Shown piece by piece: positions 7,384 to 16,484 of a stretch of DNA of 55,369 bases (position 1 is the stretch's first letter; every line of letters starts with the position of its first letter). The stretch is from Hyphomicrobiaceae bacterium (GTDB lineage: Bacteria; Pseudomonadota; Alphaproteobacteria; Rhizobiales; Hyphomicrobiaceae). The translations under genes were made by a program, and so were the position numbers. Under the pieces are notes generated by a model. It did no database searches and was not told the origin of the DNA. It worked only from the letters and a program-made list of their open reading frames with translations. The stretch is taken from the NCBI GenBank assembly GCA_025359165.1, contig JANYHG010000050.1, forward strand, positions 1-55,369, read 5' to 3'.

Positions 7384-8676
7384 ATGCAAGACGGCATCAA
7401 AGAAATAAAGCTCCAGGACCTCAAGGCAAAGAAGCCAGGGGAACTGTTGGCATTCGCCGAGCAAGTCGGCGTCGAAAATGCGAGCGCTATGCGCAAGCAA
7501 GAGCAGATGTTCTCGATCCTCAAACAGCTCGCCGCCCAGGAAACCGAAATCATCGGCACCGGTGTGGTGGAAGTGCTGCCTGACGGCTTCGGGTTTTTGC
7601 GGGCACCAGATGCCAATTATCTTCCCGGGCCCGACGACATCTACGTGTCACCCTCGCAAATCAGGCGTTTTGCACTCAGGACGGGCGATACCGTCGAAGG
7701 TCAAATTCGCGGTCCGAAAGATGGCGAACGCTATTTTGCGTTGCTCAAGGTCAATCTGATCAACTTCGAAGACCCGGACAAGCAGCGCCACAAGGTTCAT
7801 TTCGACAATTTGACGCCGTTGTACCCGACGCGTTGGATGAAGATGGAGATCGAGGATCCGACCATCAAGGATCTGACGGCACGCGTCATAGACGTGGTGG
7901 TGCCGATCGGCATGGGGCAACGCGCACTGATCTCGGCACCGCCGCGGACCGGTAAAACGGTGCTTCTGCAAAACATCGCGCACTCCATTTCGGTCAACCA
8001 TCCCGAGTGCTTCCTGATCGTACTTCTGATCGACGAGCGGCCGGAAGAAGTCACTGATATGCAGCGCTCGGTGAAGGGCGAAGTGATTTCTTCGACCTTC
8101 GACGAACCGCCATCGCGGCACGTACAAGTTTCGGAAATGGTGATCGAGAAGGCCAAGCGGCTGGTCGAGCACAAGCGGGACGTGATCATTCTGCTCGATT
8201 CGATTACGCGTCTTGGGCGCGCCTACAATACGGTGGTGCCGTCCTCCGGCAAGGTTCTGACCGGCGGTGTCGACAGCAACGCCCTGCAGCGGCCGAAGCG
8301 GTTTTTCGGTGCCGCCCGCAACATCGAGGAAGGCGGGTCGCTGACGATCATCGCGACGGCGCTTATCGATACCGGTAGCCGCATGGACGAAGTGATCTTC
8401 GAAGAATTCAAGGGCACCGGTAACTCGGAAATCATTCTCGACCGCAAGGTTTCCGACAAACGGGTGTTTCCGGCAATCGACGTGGCGCGGTCCGGGACGC
8501 GCAAGGAAGACCTGCTGGTGCCGGGCGATCAGCTCAAGAAGGTCTATGTGCTGCGGCGCATCCTCAACCCGATGGGGGCGATGGAGTCCATCGAGTTCCT
8601 CATCGGCCGCCTGAAGGCTACGAAGACCAACGGAGAGTTCTTCGACTCCATGAACAAGCAGACGGCCGACAGGTAG
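7384..8676 (+). CDS. rho: Transcription termination factor Rho
   Basis: The product is 430 residues. Rho is a hexameric RNA-dependent ATPase that releases transcripts. The N-terminus ([18 protein letters not shown]) is the Rho N-domain. An OB-fold with the RNP1-like GFGFLR lies near residue 67. Walker A (APPRTGKT) is near residue 185 and Walker B ([16 protein letters not shown]) near residue 268. The Q-loop region [18 protein letters not shown] and the C-terminal [11 protein letters not shown] are normal. The start is ATG 7384, giving the N-terminus expected for alphaproteobacterial Rho. A clear intrinsic terminator follows at 8703. Confidence 0.98.
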   Translation: MQDGIKEIKLQDLKAKKPGELLAFAEQVGVENASAMRKQEQMFSILKQLAAQETEIIGTGVVEVLPDGFGFLRAPDANYLPGPDDIYVSPSQIRRFALRTGDTVEGQIRGPKDGERYFALLKVNLINFEDPDKQRHKVHFDNLTPLYPTRWMKMEIEDPTIKDLTARVIDVVVPIGMGQRALISAPPRTGKTVLLQNIAHSISVNHPECFLIVLLIDERPEEVTDMQRSVKGEVISSTFDEPPSRHVQVSEMVIEKAKRLVEHKRDVIILLDSITRLGRAYNTVVPSSGKVLTGGVDSNALQRPKRFFGAARNIEEGGSLTIIATALIDTGSRMDEVIFEEFKGTGNSEIILDRKVSDKRVFPAIDVARSGTRKEDLLVPGDQLKKVYVLRRILNPMGAMESIEFLIGRLKATKTNGEFFDSMNKQTADR

Positions 8677-8702
8677 TTCATTCGGGTTTTTCAGCTATCA
8701 AG

Positions 8703-8742
8703 ACGGCGGTCTGGACGAAAGTTCGGGCCGCCGTTTTCGTTT
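8703..8742 (+). terminator. Intrinsic terminator of rho
   Basis: ACGGCGG (8703-8709) pairs with CCGCCGT (8728-8734), extendable by two pairs, and is followed by TTTTCGTTT. Confidence 0.8.
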
Positions 8743-8857
8743 CAGGGCGCGTCGGTCTTCGTGTTGACCCGACGCCGACTTTCGCGTGACGGTGGTTCAG
8801 AGGTCGCGCGCAGAACTTCCGGCGCGTGCAGATGTGGTGTTGCGTCAGGGTGCGGTC

Positions 8858-10219
8858 ATGACCGGGCAGTCGAGTACGATCTATGCGCTTTCGAGCGGGC
8901 ACGACCGGGCCGGCGTCGCGATCATCAGGGTGTCTGGTGGCGACGCCGACGCGACGCTGACACGCCTCGTCGCGCCCCGTGTGGCTCAGGTTGTAACGAC
9001 TCCTAGAACGGCGCACAGGGTCAGCCTTGTCGATCCTGACGATGGTTCGCCGCTGGACGATGCCTTGCTGCTTTGGTTTCCCGGCCCAAAAAGTTTCACG
9101 GGCGAAGATGTCGTCGAACTTCACGTGCACGGCGGGCGGGCTGTCGTGGCGGGGGTGCTGGCGGCGCTCGGGCGACTGCCCGATTATCGACTGGCGGAAC
9201 CCGGCGAGTTTACGCGGCGCGCCTTCGAGCACGGCAAGATCGATTTGACCGAGGCAGAAGGCCTGGCTGATCTGATCGCAGCCGAGACCGAAGCGCAGCG
9301 GCGGTTAGCGCTCAAGCAATTGTCTGGAGACCTGCATCGCGCCGCCGAGGGTTGGCGGGGCGATCTTCTGCGTGCGCAGGCGTTGGTAGAGGCTGCCATC
9401 GACTTTGCCGACGAGGGTGACGTGTCCGCTCACGCCGTCGCGGACGCGGGAAAGCTGGCTGCACGGGTGGCTGCCGCGCTGCAGGAGGCGCTCGCCGACC
9501 AGCACAGGGGAGAAATTCTGCGTGACGGCTTCCGGGTCGTCATCGCCGGTCCTCCGAATGTGGGAAAGTCGAGTCTTATCAACGCAATAGCCAAGCGTGA
9601 CGCGGCTATCGTGTCGGCCGAGGCCGGGACTACGCGCGATGTCGTCGAGTTGCAGCTGAATCTCGGGGGGCTGGCCGTGGTTCTGACCGATACGGCAGGG
9701 GTCCGGGAGGCGGAGGGAAATATCGAGCGGGAGGGAATTCGGCGTGGAATGGCGCGTGCCCGGGACGCCCAAATGGTGCTTTGGGTGATGGATGCTTTAA
9801 ATCCGCAGTGGAATTTACCTCCCGATTTGATGGGACAAGAGGCAGTGACGTTGCGTGTTTTGAACAAGGTCGACCTCGCATCCGCGGGGGTTTTTGCCGG
9901 CCCGGTGCCCTATTCAACGGTCGAGATTTCCACCCTGACCGGGGTTGGCATTGCCGACTTGGAGAGGAAAATTGCCGAAGCGGCACGGCTCCGGACCCAA
10001 GGGGGCGAAGCCGCATTGATAACAACGGCACGGCATCGTCAGCACATCGGTGCTGCTGCCGAAGCCTTGGCTGCCTACGGCTCCGGCGATAAAGCTGCCC
10101 TCGAGCTGCGAGCAGAAGATCTCCGGCTGGCGTCTTGGGCCATCGGAAGACTCGTTGGCCGGGTCGATGCGGAGGAAATTCTAGGTGAGATATTCGGGAG
10201 ATTTTGCATTGGTAAATGA
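8858..10219 (+). CDS. mnmE: tRNA modification GTPase MnmE
   Basis: The product is 453 residues. With MnmG it installs the aminomethyl-type group at C5 of the wobble uridine (U34) of certain tRNAs, using a formyl-tetrahydrofolate-derived one-carbon unit. The N-terminal domain begins STIYALSSGHDRAGVAIIR. The G domain shows GPPNVGKSS near residue 231, DTAGVRE near 277 and NKVD near 338. The C-terminus ends in FCIGK, whose Cys is catalytic in the family. The start is ATG 8858, preceded by AGGG. Longer upstream frames are not family sequence. Its partner mnmG follows after a 341-bp regulatory-looking gap. Confidence 0.97.
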   Translation: MTGQSSTIYALSSGHDRAGVAIIRVSGGDADATLTRLVAPRVAQVVTTPRTAHRVSLVDPDDGSPLDDALLLWFPGPKSFTGEDVVELHVHGGRAVVAGVLAALGRLPDYRLAEPGEFTRRAFEHGKIDLTEAEGLADLIAAETEAQRRLALKQLSGDLHRAAEGWRGDLLRAQALVEAAIDFADEGDVSAHAVADAGKLAARVAAALQEALADQHRGEILRDGFRVVIAGPPNVGKSSLINAIAKRDAAIVSAEAGTTRDVVELQLNLGGLAVVLTDTAGVREAEGNIEREGIRRGMARARDAQMVLWVMDALNPQWNLPPDLMGQEAVTLRVLNKVDLASAGVFAGPVPYSTVEISTLTGVGIADLERKIAEAARLRTQGGEAALITTARHRQHIGAAAEALAAYGSGDKAALELRAEDLRLASWAIGRLVGRVDAEEILGEIFGRFCIGK

Positions 10220-10285
10220 GTTGTAACGACTCTCGACGGGAGGCCGTGAATCGATTCAGTTTCAATGGATTAATCATTGCGGATA

Positions 10286-10299
10286 GTTTCACGTGAAAC
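10286..10299. promoter_or_regulatory. parS site 1 (ParB-binding centromere)
   Basis: GTTTCACGTGAAAC is a perfect 14-bp palindrome identical to the core of the conserved bacterial parS. It lies about 4 kb upstream of parAB and 4.7 kb from the candidate origin. Confidence 0.93.
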
Positions 10300-10392
10300 G
10301 CTGTGAATCAAAGGTTTGCAGCGTTGTTTTCAGGACCCTTTAATTTATCTCCGGTCTATTAAACGGACTCTTTTTTTCCGGTATCTTTAATC

Positions 10393-10426
10393 TCCAGGAC
10401 ACTCGTTTGCAGGTCCAGGACACTCG
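10393..10426. repeat. 13-bp direct repeat, 21-bp period
   Basis: TCCAGGACACTCG occurs at 10393-10405 and again at 10414-10426. The 21-bp spacing (two helical turns) would place both copies on the same face of the DNA. Confidence 0.7.
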
Positions 10427-10492
10427 CGAGTCAGGCTCGTTCTGTCGTTTTGTTTGGAATTTGATGGTTTTTCTGCTGTTTTTGTGGGTTAT

Positions 10493-10522
10493 CCGGCTTC
10501 TACAGCGGGTTGACCGGCTTCT
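10493..10522. repeat. 9-bp direct repeat, 21-bp period
   Basis: CCGGCTTCT occurs at 10493-10501 and 10514-10522, with the same 21-bp spacing as the neighbouring repeat pair, just upstream of mnmG. Confidence 0.6.
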
Positions 10523-10560
10523 GTCGACAGATGTCCAGAGGCGGCCTTGGAGTTGATGGC

Positions 10561-12456
10561 GTGAGCTTTGACGTAATCGTAGTGGGCGGCGGACATGCCG
10601 GGTCAGAGGCCGCAGCGGCCTCTGCACGGCTCGGGGCGCGAACCGCGTTGATCACCCATAGGTTCGACACGATCGGGGAAATGTCGTGCAACCCTGCCAT
10701 CGGTGGTTTGGGCAAAGGGCATCTGGTTCGCGAGATCGACGCCCTGGACGGGTTGATGGGCCGGGTGGCGGATGCCGCCGGCATTCAGTTCCGGCTCCTC
10801 AATCGATCGCGGGGCCCGGCGGTGCAGGGGCCGCGCGCGCAGGCGGACCGCAAACTCTACCGGCAGGCCATGCAGGCGGCAATGCGCGAACTGCCGAACC
10901 TCGAAGTGATCGAGGGCGGCATCGTCGATCTCAACGTGACCGGCGCGGGTCGCGATCTGCGCGTGACCGGCGTCGTCTTGAACGATGGGCGTGCGTACAA
11001 CTCGTCATCTGTTGTGTTGACAACCGGGACCTTCCTCAATGGTCTCATACACATCGGGGAAACCAAAATCCCCGCAGGTCGGGTTGGCGAAGCGCCGTCA
11101 TTGGGCGTGTCCGAAAGGTTGTTGGCGATAGGTTTGCAACTTAGTCGACTGAAGACGGGCACACCGGCGAGGCTGGACGGCCGGTCGATAGATTGGGCTG
11201 CCGTGGACATGCAACACGGGGACGAGCCGCCTGTGCCGTTCTCGTTCTTGACTGACAAGATCACGACGCCACAGATCGCGTGTGGGGTGACGGAGACCAC
11301 ACCCCGGACCCACGACGTCATCAAGGCGAACCTGCATCGTTCGCCGATGTACTCCGGTCAAATCGGCAGCGTTGGTCCGCGTTACTGTCCGTCGATCGAA
11401 TACAAGGTCGTTCGGTTTGCGGACCGCGAGCGGCATCAGATCTTCCTTGAGCCGGAAGGACTCGACGACGACACGGTTTATCCCAACGGGGTGTCGACGT
11501 CGCTGCCGGTCGACGTTCAGGAGCAGTTTCTGCGGACCATTCCGGGGTTGGAGACTGTCGTCATACTGCGGCCTGGGTATGCCATCGAGTACGATCACGT
11601 CGATCCCCGGGAGCTGCTGCCGACGTTGCAGACGAAGAAAGCTGCTGGGCTGTTTCTTGCCGGTCAGATCAACGGCACGACCGGCTACGAGGAGGCCGCG
11701 GGTCAGGGTCTCGTCGCGGGTCTTAATGCCGCCTTGGCGGCGGGTGCGGCCGGCGGCATGGGTGGGTCGCCCGCGACGTTCACGCTCTCGCGGTCGGACG
11801 CCTACCTCGGTGTCATGATCGACGATCTCGTTACGCGCGGTGTCAGCGAGCCCTACAGGATGTTCACCTCGCGGGCCGAGTACCGGTTGCGGCTTCGCGC
11901 CGACAACGCCGACGCACGGTTGACCCGGTTGGGTGTCGACCTCGGTTGCGTGAAGCGCGAGCGCGCCGAGGCCTACACAGCGAAGGCTGAGGCTCTGTCG
12001 GGCGCGCGTGCTCGCCTCGAAACGCTGTCGCTCACGCCGTCGGAGGCAGCGCGCGCCGGGCTGGAGATCAACCGAGACGGCCGGCGGCGGACGGGGTTTG
12101 AGATGCTGGTCTATCCCGGCGTTGACTTTGCGCGTTTGACAAGGGTCTGGCCCGAGCTGGCGGCTATTTCTCCGGGCATTGCAGAACAAATCTCGATCGA
12201 TGCGAAATATGCATCCTATGTGGATAGGCAAACACTTGATATTGCTACGCTTAAGCGCGAAGAGGGGATCGATATTCCGTTAGATTTCGATTTCAACGGG
12301 GTGATCGGACTTTCCAACGAAATCCGCATCAAGCTCGGAAAGCATCGACCGACAACTCTTGCGCAAGCGAGTCAAATCGATGGGATGACGCCTGCAGCAT
12401 TGATGCTGGTGCTTGCACAGCTGCGCAAGGGCGGTCGCAAGGCGGCCATCGCGTGA
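10561..12456 (+). CDS. mnmG: tRNA uridine-5-carboxymethylaminomethyl modification enzyme MnmG (GidA)
   Basis: The product is 631 residues. MnmG is the FAD-dependent partner of MnmE in U34 modification. The FAD motif [12 protein letters not shown] is at about residues 7-18, with the family signatures [20 protein letters not shown] near residue 41, [15 protein letters not shown] near 173 and [20 protein letters not shown] near 372. The C-terminal helical domain that contacts MnmE is complete. I chose GTG 10561 because GGAG lies 10 nt before it and the length matches the family (629 in E. coli). An in-frame ATG at 10531 and a TTG at 10510 are possible but lack ribosome sites. Confidence 0.96.
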   Translation: MSFDVIVVGGGHAGSEAAAASARLGARTALITHRFDTIGEMSCNPAIGGLGKGHLVREIDALDGLMGRVADAAGIQFRLLNRSRGPAVQGPRAQADRKLYRQAMQAAMRELPNLEVIEGGIVDLNVTGAGRDLRVTGVVLNDGRAYNSSSVVLTTGTFLNGLIHIGETKIPAGRVGEAPSLGVSERLLAIGLQLSRLKTGTPARLDGRSIDWAAVDMQHGDEPPVPFSFLTDKITTPQIACGVTETTPRTHDVIKANLHRSPMYSGQIGSVGPRYCPSIEYKVVRFADRERHQIFLEPEGLDDDTVYPNGVSTSLPVDVQEQFLRTIPGLETVVILRPGYAIEYDHVDPRELLPTLQTKKAAGLFLAGQINGTTGYEEAAGQGLVAGLNAALAAGAAGGMGGSPATFTLSRSDAYLGVMIDDLVTRGVSEPYRMFTSRAEYRLRLRADNADARLTRLGVDLGCVKRERAEAYTAKAEALSGARARLETLSLTPSEAARAGLEINRDGRRRTGFEMLVYPGVDFARLTRVWPELAAISPGIAEQISIDAKYASYVDRQTLDIATLKREEGIDIPLDFDFNGVIGLSNEIRIKLGKHRPTTLAQASQIDGMTPAALMLVLAQLRKGGRKAAIA

Positions 12457-12514
12457 TTGGTCACGAGGCTGCAATGGACTTGGTGCAGATGCAGGTCGTC
12501 AACGAGCCGTCCGT

Positions 12515-13198
12515 ATGAATCATATTGCAGGAAGTGCAGCATTCGCAGCGAGTTTTGCGGTTTCACGTGAAACCCTGCAGCGACTGGAGATCTATGCCGA
12601 TCTGCTGCATCGCTGGCAAAAAACCATCAATCTCGTCGCGCCCAGCACGCTGCCTGACATTTGGCATCGCCATTTTGCCGATTCGGCGCAATTGCTGGAT
12701 CAGGTTCCCGATGGCGCCCTGCGGTGGCTCGATCTCGGGTCGGGCGGTGGCTTTCCCGGCTTGGTCATCGGGTGCATGCTGGCCGAGCGGCAGGGATCGC
12801 GGCTGACGCTGATCGAGAGTGATGGGCGCAAGTGTGCTTTCCTGCGCGAAGTGGTGCGACAAACGGCTTTGGCATCAGTGGTTGCGGTGGATATCGTGAC
12901 CGAGCGCATCGAAACGGTAGCGAACACCGCTAAGGTCGGAGCTGTCGACGTGATTTCGGCGCGTGCTTTGGCACCGATGGAGCGATTGCTGGGGTGGTGC
13001 GATCCGTTTTTCGGGTCGGATACGCTGGCGCTGCTTTTGAAAGGCCGGGATGTCGAGGTCGAAATCACGGAGGCGCGGAAGTCTTGGCAGTTCGACTGCG
13101 AACTTCTTGCAAGTCGTACGAGCAGTGATGGACGCATCGTCAAGTTGACTAAATTGCGCCAGGTCGGCCTGGAAATTTCTTCCGGCCCGGCAAACTAG
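12515..13198 (+). CDS. rsmG: 16S rRNA (guanine-527-N7)-methyltransferase RsmG (GidB)
   Basis: The product is 227 residues. RsmG methylates N7 of G527 in 16S rRNA with S-adenosylmethionine. The SAM-binding motif LDLGSGGGFPGL is near residue 71, and the family segment WQKTINLVAPSTL near residue 34. RALAPMERLL near 150 is also typical. It follows mnmG by 58 bp in the same direction, the common gidA-gidB arrangement. The codons for residues 16-20 (VSRET) contain a perfect parS palindrome, so the DNA has a second function here. parA follows after 22 bp. Confidence 0.95.
   Translation: MNHIAGSAAFAASFAVSRETLQRLEIYADLLHRWQKTINLVAPSTLPDIWHRHFADSAQLLDQVPDGALRWLDLGSGGGFPGLVIGCMLAERQGSRLTLIESDGRKCAFLREVVRQTALASVVAVDIVTERIETVANTAKVGAVDVISARALAPMERLLGWCDPFFGSDTLALLLKGRDVEVEITEARKSWQFDCELLASRTSSDGRIVKLTKLRQVGLEISSGPAN
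12559..12574. promoter_or_regulatory. parS site 2, inside rsmG
   Basis: GGTTTCACGTGAAACC is a perfect 16-bp palindrome containing the parS core. It is read in frame as V-S-R-E-T near the RsmG N-terminus and lies about 650 bp upstream of parA. Confidence 0.9.
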
Positions 13199-13220
13199 AC
13201 CAGTGATCGGAGTGATCAGC

Positions 13221-14075
13221 ATGGCGACATCACCTTTCAATACTGCAGCCGGAAATTTCATGGCGACGCCGGTCCGGATCCTGGCGATTTCCAACCAGAA
13301 GGGTGGGGTCGGAAAGACAACGACCGCCATCAACCTGGGGACTGCACTGGCCGCAGCGGGCGAGAGGGTGCTGATTCTCGATCTCGATCCGCAAGGCAAC
13401 GCGTCCACCGGGGTCGGCGTGGGAGCGGAGGCACGGCCATTGACGATGTTCGACGTGTTGACGCGGCAGGTCAGCGTTTTGCAGGCCACGATACACACAA
13501 AAGTGCCGAATCTATCGATCGTGCCGGCGAACTCCGATCTGGTGAGCCTCGAGTCGGACCTGATGGGCGATACGGGACGGCCGTACAAATTGCGCGATGC
13601 TTTGGCGGAACTGACGGCCGAGCAATCGAAAGCTCTCGACGGGCGTCCGTTCAACTACGTGTTGATCGACTGTCCGCCCTCGCTGAGCTTGCTGACACTC
13701 AACGCCCTGACTGCGGCCCATGCTGTCCTGGTGCCGATCCAGTGCGAGTTTTTCGCGCTCGAAGGGATGTCGCAACTCAAGGAAACGGTCGATCAAATCA
13801 AAGCTACGCTCAATCCGAAGCTTGAAATTCAGGGCGTCGTTCTGACGATGCATGATCAGCGGACGGGCTTCTCGCGCGAAATCGCGGACAGCGTCCGGGC
13901 GTATTTCGGGTCGAAGGTGTACACAACCGTGATCCCTCGTAACATCAGGGTCGCGGAAGCCCCTTCGCACGGGCAGCCGATTCTGATCTACGATCACGCT
14001 TGTATCGGAAGCCAAGCCTATATCCAGCTCGCCAGCGAAGTCATCGCACGTGAGAAATCGATGCAGGCGGCATAG
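13221..14075 (+). CDS. parA: Chromosome-partitioning ATPase ParA
   Basis: The product is 284 residues. ParA is a deviant-Walker ATPase that forms a DNA-bound gradient and moves ParB-parS complexes to the cell poles. The motif NQKGGVGKTTTAINL near residue 25 has the two lysines of the ParA/MinD class. LDLDPQGNASTG near residue 55 is the A' region, and VLIDCPPSLSLLTLNAL near 149 is Walker B with switch sequences. The start is ATG 13221, with GGAG 9 nt upstream. An ATG at 13260 would also keep the fold. It is adjacent to parB, and three parS-like sites lie within 4 kb. Confidence 0.96.
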   Translation: MATSPFNTAAGNFMATPVRILAISNQKGGVGKTTTAINLGTALAAAGERVLILDLDPQGNASTGVGVGAEARPLTMFDVLTRQVSVLQATIHTKVPNLSIVPANSDLVSLESDLMGDTGRPYKLRDALAELTAEQSKALDGRPFNYVLIDCPPSLSLLTLNALTAAHAVLVPIQCEFFALEGMSQLKETVDQIKATLNPKLEIQGVVLTMHDQRTGFSREIADSVRAYFGSKVYTTVIPRNIRVAEAPSHGQPILIYDHACIGSQAYIQLASEVIAREKSMQAA

Positions 14076-14131
14076 GCTGACGAATTAGACATTCTGATGT
14101 GCGCGCGTTGCTGCCGGAGTTGCCGCAAGAC

Positions 14132-15019
14132 ATGAATTCTCCACTGCAGAAGGGCCGCCTCGGGCGCGGGCTGGCGTCGCTGATCGGTGAAACAGCGATC
14201 GCGAACCCGCGATTGCCGCAAGAAGGCGAACAGCGTGTAGTCCCGATAGACCAGCTGCGCGGTGGTCGTTTCAATCCGCGCAAAGAGTTCAAGGAGCCCG
14301 AGCTGCTCGAATTGGCGGCGTCGATACAGCAGCATGGATTGGTGCAGCCCATCATCGTGCGTGCGGACCCGATTGCGGGTGGATACGAGATCGTGGCGGG
14401 TGAGCGGAGATGGCGGGCTTCGCAGCGCGCTGGCCTGCATCAGGTGCCCGTCATCGTGCGTGAGTTGGAAGATCGCGATGTGATCGAGATGGCGATCATC
14501 GAAAACGTTCAGCGCGAAGACTTGAATGCGATCGAAGAAGCCAGTGGTTACAACGAGTTGATCCAGCGTTTCAATTATACTCAGGAGCAATTGGCCGAGC
14601 AAATCGGCAAGAGCCGAAGCCATCTTGCCAATACAATACGGCTGTTGCGTCTGCCGGAAACGGTGCAAGCGATGGTGTCCGATGGCCGGTTGACGGCTGG
14701 TCATGCGCGCGCGCTGGTCGGGAGGGTCGATGCCGACGTGCTGGCACACCGCATCATCGAGCAGGATTTGAACGTTCGCGATGTCGAAGCGCTGATGCAG
14801 CAAATCGACAAAGGCGTCGTCGCGCCGCCGCCCAGCCGCGTGCGCGAGAAGGATGCCGATACAAAGGCGTTCGAGAACATGTTGGCGGAGACGCTCGGGC
14901 TCAAGGTCGAGATCAAGCGCGGTTCCGGTGAGAGCGGGACTTTGATGATCAAGTACGGAAATTTCGATCAGCTGGAGTATCTGCGCGAACGGTTACTGGG
15001 ACCTACAGTCGGGCACTGA
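14132..15019 (+). CDS. parB: Chromosome-partitioning CTPase ParB
   Basis: The product is 295 residues. The conserved start KGRLGRGLASLIGE is the ParA-interacting N-terminus. GYEIVAGERRWRASQRAG near residue 84 is box II, which binds CTP, and IIENVQREDLN near 125 is the next conserved box. A helix-turn-helix (YTQEQLAEQIGKSRSHLANT) near residue 150 reads parS. The C-terminal ~60 residues form the dimerisation domain. ParB loads at parS and spreads as a CTP-dependent clamp. The start is ATG 14132. A GTG at 14099 would add 11 residues not seen in the family. Confidence 0.96.
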   Translation: MNSPLQKGRLGRGLASLIGETAIANPRLPQEGEQRVVPIDQLRGGRFNPRKEFKEPELLELAASIQQHGLVQPIIVRADPIAGGYEIVAGERRWRASQRAGLHQVPVIVRELEDRDVIEMAIIENVQREDLNAIEEASGYNELIQRFNYTQEQLAEQIGKSRSHLANTIRLLRLPETVQAMVSDGRLTAGHARALVGRVDADVLAHRIIEQDLNVRDVEALMQQIDKGVVAPPPSRVREKDADTKAFENMLAETLGLKVEIKRGSGESGTLMIKYGNFDQLEYLRERLLGPTVGH

Positions 15020-15035
15020 TATCATAAGCAACTGA

Positions 15036-15050
15036 TGTTTCACGTGAATC
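15036..15050. promoter_or_regulatory. Degenerate parS site 3
   Basis: TGTTTCACGTGAATC matches 13 of the 14 parS core positions (one A to T change). It lies 17 bp after the parB stop. It is a likely weaker ParB site. Confidence 0.7.
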
Positions 15051-15177
15051 TTTCTGACCGAGGCAGCACCAGTAATGCACTGGCCGGGGTTTGACAACGC
15101 GTCTCGACTTGACGTGAACCCGGTGGCGTGTGTTCGAGTAGCGTCCGAGTACCAGAACTGTGATGTGGGCGACCTTG

Positions 15178-15507
15178 ATGTCCGATGCCGTCATATCGAA
15201 GCTTGTCGAGACCATCCGGGCGCGTCGGAACGCGCCGGGTGAAACTTCCTACACCCGTCAGTTACTGGATGCGGGCCCCGAGCGCTGTGCCCGGAAGTTC
15301 GGCGAAGAGGCGGTCGAGACGGTGATCGCGGCGCTGGGGACAGAGCCATCGGCGCTGGTGGGGGAAGCGGCGGATGTTATTTACCATCTGCTGGTGCTGT
15401 TGGAGGTTCGGGGGGTCGAGTGGACGGAGGTTTGCGATGCATTGACCAAGCGGATGAAAATTTCCGGCGTTGCTGAAAAAGCGGCGCGGGTGAAGCCTGC
15501 ACCATGA
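15178..15507 (+). CDS. hisE: Phosphoribosyl-ATP pyrophosphohydrolase HisE
   Basis: The product is 109 residues. HisE hydrolyses PR-ATP to PR-AMP in the second step of histidine synthesis. The MazG-like metal-binding pattern is visible: [15 protein letters not shown] near residue 40 and [17 protein letters not shown] near 62, with the expected Glu and Asp residues. I chose ATG 15178. GTG 15160 would add six residues. The last codon overlaps the coaA start (ATGA), so the two genes are coupled. No other histidine gene is in the window, although hisE usually follows hisF. Confidence 0.93.
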   Translation: MSDAVISKLVETIRARRNAPGETSYTRQLLDAGPERCARKFGEEAVETVIAALGTEPSALVGEAADVIYHLLVLLEVRGVEWTEVCDALTKRMKISGVAEKAARVKPAP

Positions 15508-16481
15508 AAGATCTTGAGACGACGGACATGCCTGCGCGTTCAAATCTGCAATTTTCTCCCTACCGGCTTTTCGACCGCGCTCAGTGGGCCAAGTTACGTG
15601 CGGATACTCCGATGACGTTGGTCGAGCGCGATCTGGAGCAGGTGCGCGGGCTGATCGGCGATCTTTCGCTCGACGAGGTCGAGGAGATTTATTTGCCGCT
15701 CTCCAGACTAGTCAACCTCTATGTGGCAGCATCCCAGGACCTTCATACCGTCACGAACCGGTTTCTAGGGCGGAAAGATCACCGGGTGCCATTCATCATC
15801 GGCATCGCGGGATCTGTGGCGGTCGGCAAGAGCACCTCGGCCCGAGTGCTTCGCGCGCTGTTGGCGCGCTGGGCCGATCATCCGAAGGTCGATCTGGTCA
15901 CAACAGACGGATTTTTGCTCCCTAATGCCGAGCTCGAATCGCGCGGGATCATGAACCGTAAGGGGTTCCCTGAAAGCTTCGACATTACACGGCTGCTGAA
16001 CTTCATGAACGACGTGAAGTCGGGTAAGGAAAATGTCGTTGCGCCAGTTTATTCGCACTTTCATTACGACATCGTTCCGGGGCAAGAAACCGTCGTCAAC
16101 CAACCGGATATCCTCATCGTCGAAGGACTTAATCTCTTCCAGCCGGCGCGTTTACCCAAGGATGGGAAAGCCATCCCTTATGTGTCTGATTTTCTGGATT
16201 TCTCCATCTATATCGATGCAGACGAGAGCGTGATCGAGCGTTGGTACATTTCCCGGTTCATGAAGCTGCGTCAGACGGCGTTCCGCGATCCGGCCGCTTA
16301 TTTTCACCGGTATGCGGGATTAGATCACGCTCAGGCGCACGCGCGGGCGATCGAGATCTGGCAAACCATCAACTTGAAGAACCTGCACGAAAATATTCTC
16401 CCTACCCGGCAGCGGGCGGGACTCATCATCAGCAAGAGCGAAGACCATCGGACCTCGACCGTCGCGCTGCGACGCGTATGA
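15504..16481 (+). CDS. coaA: Pantothenate kinase, type I
   Basis: The product is 325 residues. CoaA phosphorylates pantothenate, the first step of coenzyme A synthesis. The P-loop [17 protein letters not shown] is near residue 99. [13 protein letters not shown] near 132 carries the catalytic Asp, and [11 protein letters not shown] near 172 lines the pantothenate pocket. The family N-terminus [15 protein letters not shown] is intact. ATG 15504 overlaps the hisE stop by four bases. It ends 4 bp from a convergent gene, with no clear terminator between. Confidence 0.96.
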   Translation: MKDLETTDMPARSNLQFSPYRLFDRAQWAKLRADTPMTLVERDLEQVRGLIGDLSLDEVEEIYLPLSRLVNLYVAASQDLHTVTNRFLGRKDHRVPFIIGIAGSVAVGKSTSARVLRALLARWADHPKVDLVTTDGFLLPNAELESRGIMNRKGFPESFDITRLLNFMNDVKSGKENVVAPVYSHFHYDIVPGQETVVNQPDILIVEGLNLFQPARLPKDGKAIPYVSDFLDFSIYIDADESVIERWYISRFMKLRQTAFRDPAAYFHRYAGLDHAQAHARAIEIWQTINLKNLHENILPTRQRAGLIISKSEDHRTSTVALRRV

Positions 16482-16484
16482 ATT

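Larger units (their letters stand above)
10220..10560. other. mnmE-mnmG gap with parS, GANTC cluster and phased repeats
   Basis: This 341-bp gap holds no gene. It contains a perfect parS core (10286-10299) and six GANTC sites (10228, 10248, 10253, 10305, 10366, 10428). It also has two pairs of short direct repeats, each with a 21-bp period (10393/10414 and 10493/10514), and pyrimidine-rich runs such as CTCTTTTTTT. It is presumably the mnmG promoter region and a segregation locus. I could not place a convincing -35/-10 pair. Confidence 0.6.

Noticed and set aside
11098-12231. 377-codon open frame on the minus strand
   Set aside because: It is opposite mnmG and has no domain or ribosome site.
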